Assembly (NCBI RefSeq): GCF_007655485.1 | Contig: NZ_VJXQ01000001.1 | Span: forward strand, 669,571 to 728,520 | DNA length: 58,950 nucleotides | Source of the DNA: Halobellus captivus | GTDB taxonomy: Archaea; Halobacteriota; Halobacteria; Halobacteriales; Haloferacaceae | Reading direction: 5' to 3' | Made by a program: the position numbers and the translations under genes | In this document: positions 41,436 to 50,286 of the stretch, in pieces | Layout: each line of letters starts with the position of its first letter | How positions within the stretch are numbered: the stretch's first letter is position 1 | The notes under the pieces: model-generated | Database searches by the model: none | What the model was told of the DNA's origin: nothing | The model's input: the letters and a program-made list of their open reading frames with translations, nothing else

Positions 41436-42248
41436 GTGCGCGAAACCAAACGGATTCTCTGGGAGTCGTGGATCGATCGGTACGTCGACAGCGACGACCC
41501 TACGCCGCTTTTTGCAACGGTGGACGGCGACGGAGAACGTAGCGGAGACCGTCTCGGCGACGACGCCACTGACGGACCGCTGACCGTCGCGCTCACCGAC
41601 TACGGCACCCGGCGAAAGCGGCCCGTACTCACACGGAGCGACGCGATGAACGCACGGCTTTTTGACGCCGTCGAAACCGTCGTCGAGGACCACGAGCGTC
41701 GAGAAGGCGACTACGACGGCATCGTGTATCTGATGTACGGGTTGGACGGATCGCGGGTAATACCGTACTACATCGGAAAATCCGGTATGTTCGGACGCGC
41801 AGACGGCCGCCTGAGCGCGAACTTACGGAACATTTCGGAGACGGGTGGCAAGTTCGCACGCTGGGGCTACGGCGACGCGTACCATCTCGGCGATCTGAGC
41901 GCCGCCGTCCTCGACGCTTGCGACGACATCGACACGACCAATCACAGCGATCCGAAGGGGAAGTATCGAAGGTGGGCGGCACAGTTGTTCGAGCCCAGAA
42001 CGCATCGACTCCGCCAGCCGGTGTACTTCTGGGTCAGCCCGTGGGATCGCAGCGAGGGACCGTATCCCGACACGTATCCCTATCTGGCGGAGCTCGAATA
42101 CCAACTCGTCGGCATCGCGTACGAACTGTTTCCGGAGACGCTCCTCAACACAGAGGGCGTCCCGAACAATCCAACAGAGTACGCCAAACTGCGCGGCTGG
42201 ATCGACGACGAGCGGACCTCGTTGGACGATTTCGCGGACCAGGAGTGA
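41436..42248 (+). CDS. GIY-YIG-like protein of unknown function
   Basis: A 270-residue protein. Residues 93-135 resemble the GIY-YIG nuclease core: GIVYLMYGLDG (95-105) and PYYIGKSGMFGRADGRLSAN (110-129), the two strands and Arg-containing loop of the fold. A candidate catalytic Glu is in AELEYQLVGIAYELF near the end. The N-terminal 90 residues (RILWESWIDRYVDSDDP) are not recognised. There is no DNA-binding domain beside it. The GTG start is the only one that fits the frame near the upstream gene (22 bases). It may be a stand-alone nuclease, a defence or repair protein, or an inactive derivative. Confidence 0.65.
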   Translation: MRETKRILWESWIDRYVDSDDPTPLFATVDGDGERSGDRLGDDATDGPLTVALTDYGTRRKRPVLTRSDAMNARLFDAVETVVEDHERREGDYDGIVYLMYGLDGSRVIPYYIGKSGMFGRADGRLSANLRNISETGGKFARWGYGDAYHLGDLSAAVLDACDDIDTTNHSDPKGKYRRWAAQLFEPRTHRLRQPVYFWVSPWDRSEGPYPDTYPYLAELEYQLVGIAYELFPETLLNTEGVPNNPTEYAKLRGWIDDERTSLDDFADQE

Positions 42249-42339
42249 ACGGGGAGACATCGCGACGCGGTGAAACGGCGGCGACGATTCTTTCGGACCC
42301 ACCCGAATGCTTTCGTCCGTATCGCCCGAACATGACGGT

Positions 42340-44142
42340 ATGGCCCACGATATCGAGCGCTACCTCAACATACGGAGCGCCTACGGTGCGTCGTTCAGCG
42401 CGGACGACGAACTCGCCTTTCTGATGGATACGACGGGCGTACCGCAGGTGTGGACGCTTTCGGACCCGGGCGGCTGGCCCGAGCAGCGCACCTTCTTCGA
42501 CGAGCGCGTGACGTTCGTGTCGTGGTCGCCCGAGCGCCCGGCGTTCGCCTTCGGAATGGACCGAGGGGGCGACGAACGCCAGCAGCTGTTTCACTACGAC
42601 GTGTCGACAGGCGAGATCACGAACTGGACCACCGATCCGGACGCGAAGCACCGCTGGGGCGGCTGGAGCCACGACGGCGAGCGCATCGCGTTCGCCGCGA
42701 ACCGTCGCGACGAGTCGGTGTTCGACATCTACGTGCAGGATCGCAGCGAGACGGGTACCGACGCGGAACTGGTCGCCGAGGGCGACGGCTGGCTGACGCT
42801 CGGCGGGTGGTCACCGGACAGCTCCCGGCTGATCGTCACGGAGGCGTACTCGAACTTCGATCAGGACGTCGCCGTCGTGGACGTCGAGACCGGCGAACTG
42901 ACCGAGTTGACGCCGCACGACGGAACCGTCAGGTTCCAGAGCGCGACGTGGGGACCGGACGGCGACCACGTGTATTTCGTCTCCGACCGCGAGAGCGACA
43001 CGCTCGACCTCTGGAGCGTCGACATCGACAGCGGGGCGTTCTCGCTCGTCGCGGCGGACGACGACTGGGAGATCGACGGCGTCGCCGTCGACGACGAGAC
43101 CGGGCGGATCGCCTACTCGACGAACGTCGACGGGTACACCGAACTGACTGTGGGCGAGCTATCGACGCCGACGGCGATCGAGGTGACGGAGACACCCGAG
43201 CTCCCGCGGGGCGTCGCGGGGGGCATCGACTTCGACGCTGCGGGCGAGGGATTCGCGCTGACGGTGACGCGTCGCGGTGACACCGCGAACGTCTACGTCG
43301 GCGGCGGATCCACGGGCGAGACCGAGCGGTGGACGCGCGCCGCGACCGCCGGAATCCCGCTCGATTCGTTCGTCGAGCCCGAACTCGTCCACTACCCGAC
43401 GTTCGACGGCCGCGAAATCCCCGCGTTCTTCTCGCTGCCGGAGACAGACACCGGCCACGGCGAAACGCCGGTGATCGTCGACATTCACGGCGGCCCCGAA
43501 TCCCAGCGACGGCCCTCTTTCAGCGCGGTCACGCAGTACTTCCTCGCGAACGGCTACGCTGTCTTCGAGCCGAACGTCAGAGGCTCTGCGGGCTACGGCA
43601 AGGCCTACGGCCACCTTGACGATGTCGAAAAGCGGATGGATTCCGTCGCGGACATCGAAGCCGCCGTGGAGTGGCTCCACGACCACCCCGCCGTCGATTC
43701 CGATCGAATCGTCGCGATGGGCGGCTCCTATGGCGGGTTTATGGTCCTCGCAGCGATGACCGAGTATCCGGACCTGTGGGCCGCGGGGATCGACATCGTC
43801 GGCATCGCGAACTTCGTGACGTTCCTCGAAAACACCGGCGAGTGGCGTCGAGAGCTCCGCGAGGCCGAGTACGGGTCCTTAGCCGACGACAGGGAGTTCC
43901 TCGAATCCATCTCGCCGCTCACCACCATCGATTCGATCCGCGCGCCGCTGTTCGTCCTGCACGGCGAGAACGACCCCCGCGTCCCCGTCTCGGAGGCGCA
44001 CCAACTCGTCGAAGCCGCGAGGGAACACGTCCCGGTGCGTGAACGCATCTTCGAGGACGAGGGTCACGGATTTACGAAGCTCGAAAACCGTGTCCGCGCC
44101 TACGAGGAGATCGTCGAGTTCCTCGCCGAGCACGTCGAGTAA
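42340..44142 (+). CDS. S9 family prolyl oligopeptidase-like peptidase
   Basis: A 600-residue serine peptidase of the S9 (acylaminoacyl-peptidase/dipeptidyl peptidase) type. An N-terminal beta-propeller (about 20-340; FVSWSPERPAFAFGMDRGGD, WGGWSHDGERIAFAANRRDE, TLGGWSPDSSRLIVTEAYSN) gates an alpha/beta-hydrolase catalytic domain with triad Ser463 (MGGSYGGF), Asp545 (ENDPRVP) and His576 (DEGHGF). There is no signal peptide, so it is cytoplasmic. It probably trims short peptides. The start MAHDIERYL is supported by a TATA-like ctttcg at about -27; an earlier ATG 11 codons upstream is less likely. Confidence 0.92.
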   Translation: MAHDIERYLNIRSAYGASFSADDELAFLMDTTGVPQVWTLSDPGGWPEQRTFFDERVTFVSWSPERPAFAFGMDRGGDERQQLFHYDVSTGEITNWTTDPDAKHRWGGWSHDGERIAFAANRRDESVFDIYVQDRSETGTDAELVAEGDGWLTLGGWSPDSSRLIVTEAYSNFDQDVAVVDVETGELTELTPHDGTVRFQSATWGPDGDHVYFVSDRESDTLDLWSVDIDSGAFSLVAADDDWEIDGVAVDDETGRIAYSTNVDGYTELTVGELSTPTAIEVTETPELPRGVAGGIDFDAAGEGFALTVTRRGDTANVYVGGGSTGETERWTRAATAGIPLDSFVEPELVHYPTFDGREIPAFFSLPETDTGHGETPVIVDIHGGPESQRRPSFSAVTQYFLANGYAVFEPNVRGSAGYGKAYGHLDDVEKRMDSVADIEAAVEWLHDHPAVDSDRIVAMGGSYGGFMVLAAMTEYPDLWAAGIDIVGIANFVTFLENTGEWRRELREAEYGSLADDREFLESISPLTTIDSIRAPLFVLHGENDPRVPVSEAHQLVEAAREHVPVRERIFEDEGHGFTKLENRVRAYEEIVEFLAEHVE

Positions 44143-44306
44143 GCTACTGTCGGAATACATATGTTATACAACCGAATGGTTGTGAGGATTTCAGACGACC
44201 ACTGAATCGATTTTCCAGCGGCTGTGCGTCGGAGGGAAGCGAAAAGTGAATCATAATCATCAGAAAATCGAACGTCTTAATGTGTTGACGAACAAGAAGG
44301 TGAGAT

Positions 44307-45824
44307 ATGACGGGAGATCCGACTGGAGGGCGCGTGCTCGTCGTCGTTCCGTCGGAGTGGGTGCAACCGAGCGGGGGGGAACCCGGCGTCCAGGAGGAGA
44401 GAGAACCGACTCACGGAGACGGGGAATCGACCCAGGGAGAGAGAGGGTCGACAACGGGTACCGGGGGCACCGACTCCGACGCGTCCAACGTGGATGATTT
44501 CTGTCGTGGCGGGAGTTCAGCCCCGAAACCGAGCGAGCGCACGCACCCACAGGAGCGATCTGACGAGAGCAGCGACCGGCGATATGCCGACGAAAGCGAC
44601 TACCAGCGACATACCGACGAGAACGGCGACCGGCGACATACAGGAAGGGGATCAGCGGATTCAGACGGTCCACTCCGAGATAGTTGTGATCCGAGCCGAG
44701 TTATCTCGGAACTCGAGGAGCGACTCTCCGTCGACGTAGTGATGCGCTGTACGGAAACAGCGATCGAGTACGTCGAGGAACTCGGGCCGACCCTCGAATG
44801 CGTCGTCGTCCTCGTCGACGACAGACAGTTGCTTCACGCGCTCGTCGCGGCGGGGTCGGTTCCGACGATCGTCTGCCAGCCGCCGATCGTCGGCCGTATC
44901 GACGAGGGGGCTACCGAGGCGGATTCGATCGAGACGCTTATCGAATACGTCCAGGCCGAGATCCAACGGGAATGCGTCGAAAACGATCTTCAGGAGTCCA
45001 ACGCGCGATTGACTGCACTGAGTCACTACGCCGAGGATATCACCGCCTGTGAGACAGTCGAGGCCGTCGTCGAGCGGACCGTCGAGGCGACCATCGACGC
45101 GCTCGCGTTCGATTACTGTGTCGTCCTTCTCGCCGAGGATACGCTGCTCGTTCCGCGGGCGTCGACCCTCCCGGACCCGCCCGCGAGCCCCTGCGGCGTT
45201 TCGGAGGGGATCGCCGGACGGACCTTAGCGCGGGGGAAATCTGAGATCGTTCCGGATATGCAGACCGATCCGGACGCGATACCGGAACACGACGAGTTGC
45301 ACGCGGTGCTGAGCGTTCCGATCGCCGACCACGGCGTGATCCAGGTCGTTTCGAGCGATTACGACGCGTTCGACGACCGCGACAGGGAGTTCGTCGAAAT
45401 TCTCGCGGGCTACACCCGAGAGGCCCTCGAACGAATCGGGAGAGAGGTGACGCTCCGAAGGGAACGCGATCGACTCCACGCGTTCTTCAGCGACTTCCCC
45501 TCGCCAGCGATCTACGTCGAGCGACGGGGCGGGGTAACCGTCGTCGAAGAGGCCAACCACGCGTATAGCGAACACTTCGGCGGTCTCGAACCGGGCCAAC
45601 AACTCGCCGATGTCGTACAGACCGACGCCGAATTCGAGCAGTACCAGCACGCGTTCGATACGGGAACCGTTTCGACCGGAAGTGCGGAGCGAACGACCAC
45701 AAACGGGGGGACAGAGACGTTCGCGCTCCGCATCATTCCCGTATCACGCCCCACCGTCCACGAATGCGCCTACGGGATCTACGTCGGCGACAGGACCACC
45801 AAAGCGTTCGAATCCGTCCAGTGA
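44307..45824 (+). CDS. Pseudo-receiver/GAF/PAS signalling protein without kinase domain
   Basis: A 505-residue protein. Residues 8-16 (GRVLVVVPS) and 130-192 (VISELEERLSVDVVMRCTET; LECVVVLVDDRQLLHALVAA) look like one degenerate receiver domain split by a 110-residue low-complexity insertion (19-129). A linker helix and GAF domain (about 235-375; ALSHYAEDITACETVEAVVE; AVLSVPIADHGVIQVVSSDY) and a PAS-like domain (about 388-498) follow. No histidine kinase or output domain is present, so it is a sensor or scaffold. An AT-rich upstream region includes cttaatg at -27. The insertion is built from short repeats. Confidence 0.75.
   Translation: MTGDPTGGRVLVVVPSEWVQPSGGEPGVQEEREPTHGDGESTQGERGSTTGTGGTDSDASNVDDFCRGGSSAPKPSERTHPQERSDESSDRRYADESDYQRHTDENGDRRHTGRGSADSDGPLRDSCDPSRVISELEERLSVDVVMRCTETAIEYVEELGPTLECVVVLVDDRQLLHALVAAGSVPTIVCQPPIVGRIDEGATEADSIETLIEYVQAEIQRECVENDLQESNARLTALSHYAEDITACETVEAVVERTVEATIDALAFDYCVVLLAEDTLLVPRASTLPDPPASPCGVSEGIAGRTLARGKSEIVPDMQTDPDAIPEHDELHAVLSVPIADHGVIQVVSSDYDAFDDRDREFVEILAGYTREALERIGREVTLRRERDRLHAFFSDFPSPAIYVERRGGVTVVEEANHAYSEHFGGLEPGQQLADVVQTDAEFEQYQHAFDTGTVSTGSAERTTTNGGTETFALRIIPVSRPTVHECAYGIYVGDRTTKAFESVQ
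44573..44650 (+). repeat. Imperfect repeats of a cgaccggcgacatacc unit in the pseudo-receiver insertion
   Basis: Three copies with variants (cgaccggcgatatgccga, ctaccagcgacataccga, cgaccggcgacatacagg), 24-27 bases apart, encode RRYADESDY, QRHTDENGD, RRHTGRG. They expand the low-complexity insertion in frame. Confidence 0.7.
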
Positions 45825-45946
45825 GCACACGCCAGACAATCCAGTCGCACGCCAGATGATTGTGACACCTCTCGGTAGCGCGACCGAGAGCCCGGAAAGA
45901 CCGCAGCAGCGGTAGAACCAAACCGGCAGACGTCGAACGCTGGGGT

Positions 45947-46378
45947 ATGAGTGCTGACACCGATCCCGAACGGCGGCACCGGCCGATTCGGAGTCTCGTC
46001 GCGAAAGTCGGGCTCGACGGCCACGACCGTGGCGCACACGTCATCTCTCGGGCGTTTCGAGACGCGGGATTCGAGGTCGTCTACTCGGGGCTCCACCGCG
46101 CTCCCGAGGAAGTCGTGCAGGCGGCCGTCCAAGAGGACGTCGACGTTCTCGGTCTCTCGATCCTCTCGGGCGCACACAACACGCTCGTTCCGGCGGTCAT
46201 CGAGGGCTTGCAGTCCTACGACGCGTTCGACGAGATGCTTCTCATCGTCGGCGGGATCGTCCCGGACGAAGACCGCGAACGCTTGCGCGAGATGGGGGTC
46301 GACGCGATTTTCGGTCCCGGTACCCCGATGCGAGACACGATCGAGTTCGTCAGAGAGAACGCACCGCGGCGAGAATGA
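45947..46378 (+). CDS. mcmA2: Methylmalonyl-CoA mutase B12-binding subunit
   Basis: A 143-residue free-standing cobalamin-binding subunit of methylmalonyl-CoA mutase. The motif KVGLDGHDRG contains the His that ligates cobalt (DxHxxG); SILSGAHN and VGGIVPDED continue the fold. The mutase interconverts methylmalonyl-CoA and succinyl-CoA in propionate, odd-chain and branched amino acid metabolism. The catalytic subunit is encoded separately in archaea and is not in this window. It overlaps the MeaB gene by four bases (ATGA), so they form an operon. Confidence 0.95.
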   Translation: MSADTDPERRHRPIRSLVAKVGLDGHDRGAHVISRAFRDAGFEVVYSGLHRAPEEVVQAAVQEDVDVLGLSILSGAHNTLVPAVIEGLQSYDAFDEMLLIVGGIVPDEDRERLREMGVDAIFGPGTPMRDTIEFVRENAPRRE

Positions 46379-47457
46379 TGACCGACGACGACTCCGGGCA
46401 GACGGGAACATCGGAGCGCAACGACCGACTCGTGAACGCGCTGCTCGACGGTGAACACCGGGCGCTGGCGAGAGCGATCACCCGGATCGAGAACCGCGAA
46501 CCCGGGTACCGCGATCTCGTCTCTCGGTTGTACGAACACGCGGGCTCGGCGCGCGTCGTCGGGATCACCGGAAGCCCGGGAGCCGGGAAATCGACGCTGG
46601 TGGACAAACTGGCTGCCGCGTATCGCGAGCGCGGCGAGACAGTCGGCGTCATCGCCGTCGATCCGTCGTCGCCGTTTTCGGGGGGGGCCGTCCTCGGCGA
46701 CCGAATCCGAATGGGCTCGACTGTCGGCGATATGGACGTGTTCGTCCGGTCGATGAGCGCGCGGGGTCGGCTCGGGGGGGTATCGACCGCGACGACCGAC
46801 GCGATCACGGCGCTGGACGCCTTCGGCAAGGACGTCGTCGTCGTCGAGACCGTCGGCGCGGGACAGAGCGAGGTCGACGTCGTCCGAACGGCGGACACGG
46901 TCGCGGTGCTCGTCCAGCCGGGCAGCGGCGACGATGTTCAGATGTTGAAGGCCGGAATCCTCGAAATCGGGGACGTCTTCGTCGTCAACAAGGCCGATAT
47001 GGACGGGATCGAGCGGACGGTGGCGGAACTGACGGAGATGATCCACCGGCGATCGGACGGGCAGTCGCACGCCGACCCGGACGAACCTGCTGTGAACGAC
47101 GCCTCGTGGCAGCCACCCGTCGTGGAGACGGTCGCGACCGCGGGCACGGGAATCGACGACCTCCTCGCGGCGCTCGACGACCACGCCGCGTACTTGACGC
47201 GCTCAGCCGAGGGTGAGCGACGGGAACTCGATCGGATCGCAGAGGAACTCAGACGACTCGTGCGAAACGACGGGAACGAGTTGCTGGAGGCCGAAATCCG
47301 CCGTCGCGGCGGGATCGAGACGCTGGCGCGTCGCGTCCGTGACGGCGAAACCGATCCGTACGCCGTCGCCGAATCGATCCTCGAACCGCTCCGCGACTGT
47401 CTCGGACCCGGTGAGACAGCGACCGAAGCGGAGGGATCCGCGCCGGAACGAGAGTGA
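46375..47457 (+). CDS. meaB: Methylmalonyl-CoA mutase GTPase chaperone MeaB (ArgK-like)
   Basis: A 360-residue G3E-type GTPase that loads and protects adenosylcobalamin in methylmalonyl-CoA mutase. Motifs are Walker A GITGSPGAGKST (63-74), VIAVDPSSPFSGGAVLGDR, the switch region VVETVGAGQSEVDV and NKAD for guanine. The start overlaps the stop of mcmA2. A Met three bases later is equally possible. The C-terminal helices (about 280-345) are the dimerisation arm. Confidence 0.95.
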   Translation: MMTDDDSGQTGTSERNDRLVNALLDGEHRALARAITRIENREPGYRDLVSRLYEHAGSARVVGITGSPGAGKSTLVDKLAAAYRERGETVGVIAVDPSSPFSGGAVLGDRIRMGSTVGDMDVFVRSMSARGRLGGVSTATTDAITALDAFGKDVVVVETVGAGQSEVDVVRTADTVAVLVQPGSGDDVQMLKAGILEIGDVFVVNKADMDGIERTVAELTEMIHRRSDGQSHADPDEPAVNDASWQPPVVETVATAGTGIDDLLAALDDHAAYLTRSAEGERRELDRIAEELRRLVRNDGNELLEAEIRRRGGIETLARRVRDGETDPYAVAESILEPLRDCLGPGETATEAEGSAPERE

Positions 47458-47522
47458 CCACGGGCGGATCCTCCCGACGTTCGTGCCAGTAGGCTGAAAC
47501 CGACCGCGACCGTATCAGGAGT

Positions 47523-48446
47523 ATGCGCCTTCGCTCGCTCGCCGCCGGTGTCGCGCTCGGCATCGGTGCCACCGCCGTCGCGAACGCCGTCCTGAGACGG
47601 AACGCGGCGGAGCTCGAACCGCCGCTCGACGGGACGCAGAACACGGTCGAGTGGAACGGGATCGACGTCCGATACGCCGAAGCGGGCGACCCCGCCGATC
47701 GAGATCTCGTACTCTTACACGGCATCAACGCCGCGGGATCGAGTGGGGAGTTCCGGGCCGTCTTCGACGCTCTCGCCGAGGAGTACCACGTGATCGCCCC
47801 CGACCTCCCGGGTTTCGGCACCTCCGATCGCCCGCCGCTTCGGTACTCCGCGACGCTGTATGAGGAGTTCGTCTGCGACTTCGTCGCTCGGTTCGATCGC
47901 CCGGCCGTCGTCGCCTCCTCGCTCACCGGCGCGTATCTGGCCGCCGGTGCCGCACACCTCGACCTCTCGTCGGTCGTCCTCGTCTGCCCAACGGCGCGGG
48001 GCGGTCCCGACCGCAACCTCCCCGTCAGGGAACTCCTCCGCGCGCCGCTCGTCGGCGAGGCGCTGTTCAACGCGCTCGCCTCGAAGCCGTCGATACGGTA
48101 CTTCAACGCCGACCACGGCTACTACGATCCCGAGCGCGTGAGCGAGTCGTGGATCGATTACGAGTGGCGGACCGCCCATCAGCCGAACGCGCGCTTCGCA
48201 CCCGCGTCGTTCGTCAGCGGCTTTCTGAACAGCGACGTCGACCTCGAAGCCGCGCTCGCGGCCGTCGACGCACCGGTGACGCTCGTCTGGGGCCGCGAGG
48301 CCGAGATCACGCCGCTGCAGCGGGGCAGAGCGCTTGCGGAAGCCGCGGACTGCCGACTCGTCGTGATCGACGACGCGAAACTGCTCCCGCACGTCGAATT
48401 CCCCGCCGCGTTCGTCGATGTCGTCCGCGACGCCATCGAGGAATAA
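47523..48446 (+). CDS. Membrane-tethered alpha/beta-hydrolase with altered catalytic residues
   Basis: A 307-residue alpha/beta-hydrolase. Residues 5-25 are a hydrophobic N-terminal segment, perhaps a membrane tether. The oxyanion region [14 protein letters not shown] and [13 protein letters not shown] are standard. The nucleophile elbow is ASSLTGAY (Ser133). Where the family has W-G-x-x-D and G-H-x-P-H it has WGREAEITP (Ala260-Glu261) and AKLLPHVE (Leu287), so the acid and the base seem lost. His290 remains. Function is unknown. A Shine-Dalgarno aggag lies just before the ATG. It follows meaB by 65 bases in the same direction. Confidence 0.8.
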   Translation: MRLRSLAAGVALGIGATAVANAVLRRNAAELEPPLDGTQNTVEWNGIDVRYAEAGDPADRDLVLLHGINAAGSSGEFRAVFDALAEEYHVIAPDLPGFGTSDRPPLRYSATLYEEFVCDFVARFDRPAVVASSLTGAYLAAGAAHLDLSSVVLVCPTARGGPDRNLPVRELLRAPLVGEALFNALASKPSIRYFNADHGYYDPERVSESWIDYEWRTAHQPNARFAPASFVSGFLNSDVDLEAALAAVDAPVTLVWGREAEITPLQRGRALAEAADCRLVVIDDAKLLPHVEFPAAFVDVVRDAIEE

Positions 48447-48520
48447 TCGGACCTCGGGACGTGTGCGGCGTAACCGACCGTCAAAAGAATGCTCCGCGTG
48501 GCTACCGGAACCGCTGGGTC

Positions 48521-48604
48521 TTTTTCCCCGGCGGTGTACCGACGGGTATGCGCGAAGTCGAGTCCGAGGAGATGGGGTGCGATCGGACGAGGAGACGCCC
48601 GTGA
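48521..48604 (+). promoter_or_regulatory. TATA-like box and 18-codon leader frame before the NAD-kinase-like gene
   Basis: A tttttcc element at 48521-48527 lies 27 bases before an ATG at 48548 that opens an 18-codon frame (MREVESEEMGCDRTRRRP) ending in TGA at 48602-48604. That TGA overlaps the GTG start of the main gene. Two gaggag Shine-Dalgarno sites (48566, 48589) precede in-frame GTG codons at 48577 and 48601. Confidence 0.5.
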
Positions 48605-49347
48605 GCCTGCGCTGCCTCGTCGTCGGAGACGACGGCTCGACGGACGGCGTCACCGACGCGCTCGGCGCGCGCGACGACGTTCGCGAGGACGTCGTCGCGA
48701 TACGCGAGATTGTCGAGAGCGGCGACGAAACAACTGGTGTCGACGCCGTCTTCGCCGTCGGTTTCGAGGCGCTTTCGGCACTCGCCTCGCGGCGGGTCGA
48801 TTGCCCGATCGTCCCCCTCGGCGTCGACAGCGGCCGCTACGATATCGCGGGCGGGGATATGACCGCGGTCGTCGACGCCCTCCGGGAGGACGTGTTCGAG
48901 ATCGCACGGCATCCAGTTCTCGACGTCGATGTCGACGGCGAATCGGCGGGGTACGCAGTCGCCGACGTGACGCTGATGACGGCCGATCCGGCACGGATCT
49001 CGGAGTATTCGGTTTCGACGGCGGACCGGTGGACTGAGACCGTTCGATCGGACGGCGTCGTCGTCGCCACGCCGCTGGGAAGTACCGGCTACGCGCGCGC
49101 AGTCGGCGGCCCGGTGCTCGCTCCGGAGACGGGGCTCGTTTGCCTCCCCGTGTCGCCCTACGCGATGAACCCCGACGCGTGGGTGCTTCGGGAGCCGATC
49201 ACGCTCTCGGTCGAGCGCGACGAAGCCGACGTATCGCTGCACTTCGACGACGAGGTCGTCCGCTCGGTCCCGACGAACGTTCCCGTCACCGTGTCGGTCG
49301 CCCGAGAGCTGTCGCTCGTCCGTCCACAGCTGTCCGAGGACGACTGA
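48601..49347 (+). CDS. NAD kinase-like protein lacking the GGDGT motif
   Basis: A 248-residue protein with the C-terminal half of NAD/ATP-NAD kinases: SDGVVVATPLGSTGYARAVG (family TPTGSTAYA) at residues 150-169, and VCLPVSPYAMN. The N-terminal Rossmann-like half has GVDSGRYDI where the family has GVNxGxLGF, but the GGDGT catalytic and phosphate loop is replaced by AVGFEALSAL (52-61). It is probably not an active NAD kinase, or it uses another substrate. Start choice is uncertain: GTG 48601 (overlapping a leader stop) or GTG 48577, each with a gaggag site. Confidence 0.75.
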   Translation: MSLRCLVVGDDGSTDGVTDALGARDDVREDVVAIREIVESGDETTGVDAVFAVGFEALSALASRRVDCPIVPLGVDSGRYDIAGGDMTAVVDALREDVFEIARHPVLDVDVDGESAGYAVADVTLMTADPARISEYSVSTADRWTETVRSDGVVVATPLGSTGYARAVGGPVLAPETGLVCLPVSPYAMNPDAWVLREPITLSVERDEADVSLHFDDEVVRSVPTNVPVTVSVARELSLVRPQLSEDD

Positions 49348-49439
49348 GCGATCTCATACGGGTGCGTCGCCTCGCATTGAATCACCCCGGTGCCACCCGG
49401 TGGAGCGCTACCACCGGGGGACAGCGACAACCGTCCGCC

Positions 49440-49889
49440 TCAGACGATCGAGTTCCAGAGCGGCTCGATGAGGAAGAAGAAGCTCTGGTAGCTCGCGTAC
49501 AGGAGCGCAAACACCGACGCGCCGATCGCCGCAGTCGGCCGTTCGAGCGACTTGGACTTCGAGCGCGCCTCGACGAGGCGGGACTCGAACTCGAAGAAGT
49601 CAGAGATGAACACCGACAGCGCGAGGATCGACATTACCATCCCGCCGTGCGGTTCGATGATCATATAGACGAACGAGGAGAGCACGAGTCCCAGATTGGT
49701 CGCGGTGTGCGGCAGCCAGCGACTGACCGACCCGTCTTCGTCACCGGATTCGACCTGCGAGCGGTGCCGCCGGTGCTGGAGCAGGCGCGTCAGAATGTTG
49801 AGGATGACGAAACCGAAGACCACGAGCGGGATGATAGGCTCGAGTGCGTCCAACGCATCGAGTGGGACGAGGAACTGTAGCGGTTGCAT
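49440..49889 (-). CDS. Haloarchaeal membrane protein of the cytochrome b cluster (DUF7313-like)
   Basis: A 149-residue protein with three to four membrane helices (LEPIIPLVVFGFVILNILTR; NLGLVLSSFVYMIIEPHGGM; AIGASVFALLYASYQSFFFL). It lies at the downstream end of the run containing the petBD-type genes, on the same strand, and I recall it as DUF7313, a family seen only in such clusters. It has its own TATA-like ctaatg 27 bases upstream. Role unknown; perhaps an accessory subunit or assembly factor. Confidence 0.75.
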   Translation of the reverse strand: MQPLQFLVPLDALDALEPIIPLVVFGFVILNILTRLLQHRRHRSQVESGDEDGSVSRWLPHTATNLGLVLSSFVYMIIEPHGGMVMSILALSVFISDFFEFESRLVEARSKSKSLERPTAAIGASVFALLYASYQSFFFLIEPLWNSIV

Positions 49890-50010
49890 ACCCGACGTTG
49901 GGTACAGGACTCATTAGAGTTTTTCCAATCCGATGCGGGAGCAATGGGTGGAAAACCGCAGAAATGACATATCCGGTCGCAGGCTGGCGACGGAACGAAG
50001 TCGGCGGAAG

Positions 50011-50286
50011 TTACTGGGCGCGCTCTTGGAGCTTTTCGCGGGCCTGCCGAATGACGGGGATGACGACCCAGAACGTGAGCGCGCCGATGATGGTGAACCA
50101 GAAGAATGCGTCCATGAGCATCACGCCGAGCGTGTCGAACATCGTCGCGGAGTCGCCGAGCGACACCGGCGAGACGAGTTGTTCCTGGCTCTCGAAGCTC
50201 GGTGTGCGGTACCAACCCGCGAGGATCATCCACCCGAGACCTGCTGCCGTGAAGATACCCAGCCCTTTGATGAACTCGTCAGCCAT
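50011..50286 (-). CDS. Small haloarchaeal membrane protein (DUF7314-like)
   Basis: A 91-residue protein with two membrane helices (GLGIFTAAGLGWMILAGWYR; AFFWFTIIGALTFWVVIPVI) joined by a polar loop. It overlaps the preceding gene by eight bases, so the two are translationally coupled, and both belong to the cytochrome b cluster. I recall the family as DUF7314. Function unknown. Confidence 0.75.
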   Translation of the reverse strand: MADEFIKGLGIFTAAGLGWMILAGWYRTPSFESQEQLVSPVSLGDSATMFDTLGVMLMDAFFWFTIIGALTFWVVIPVIRQAREKLQERAQ

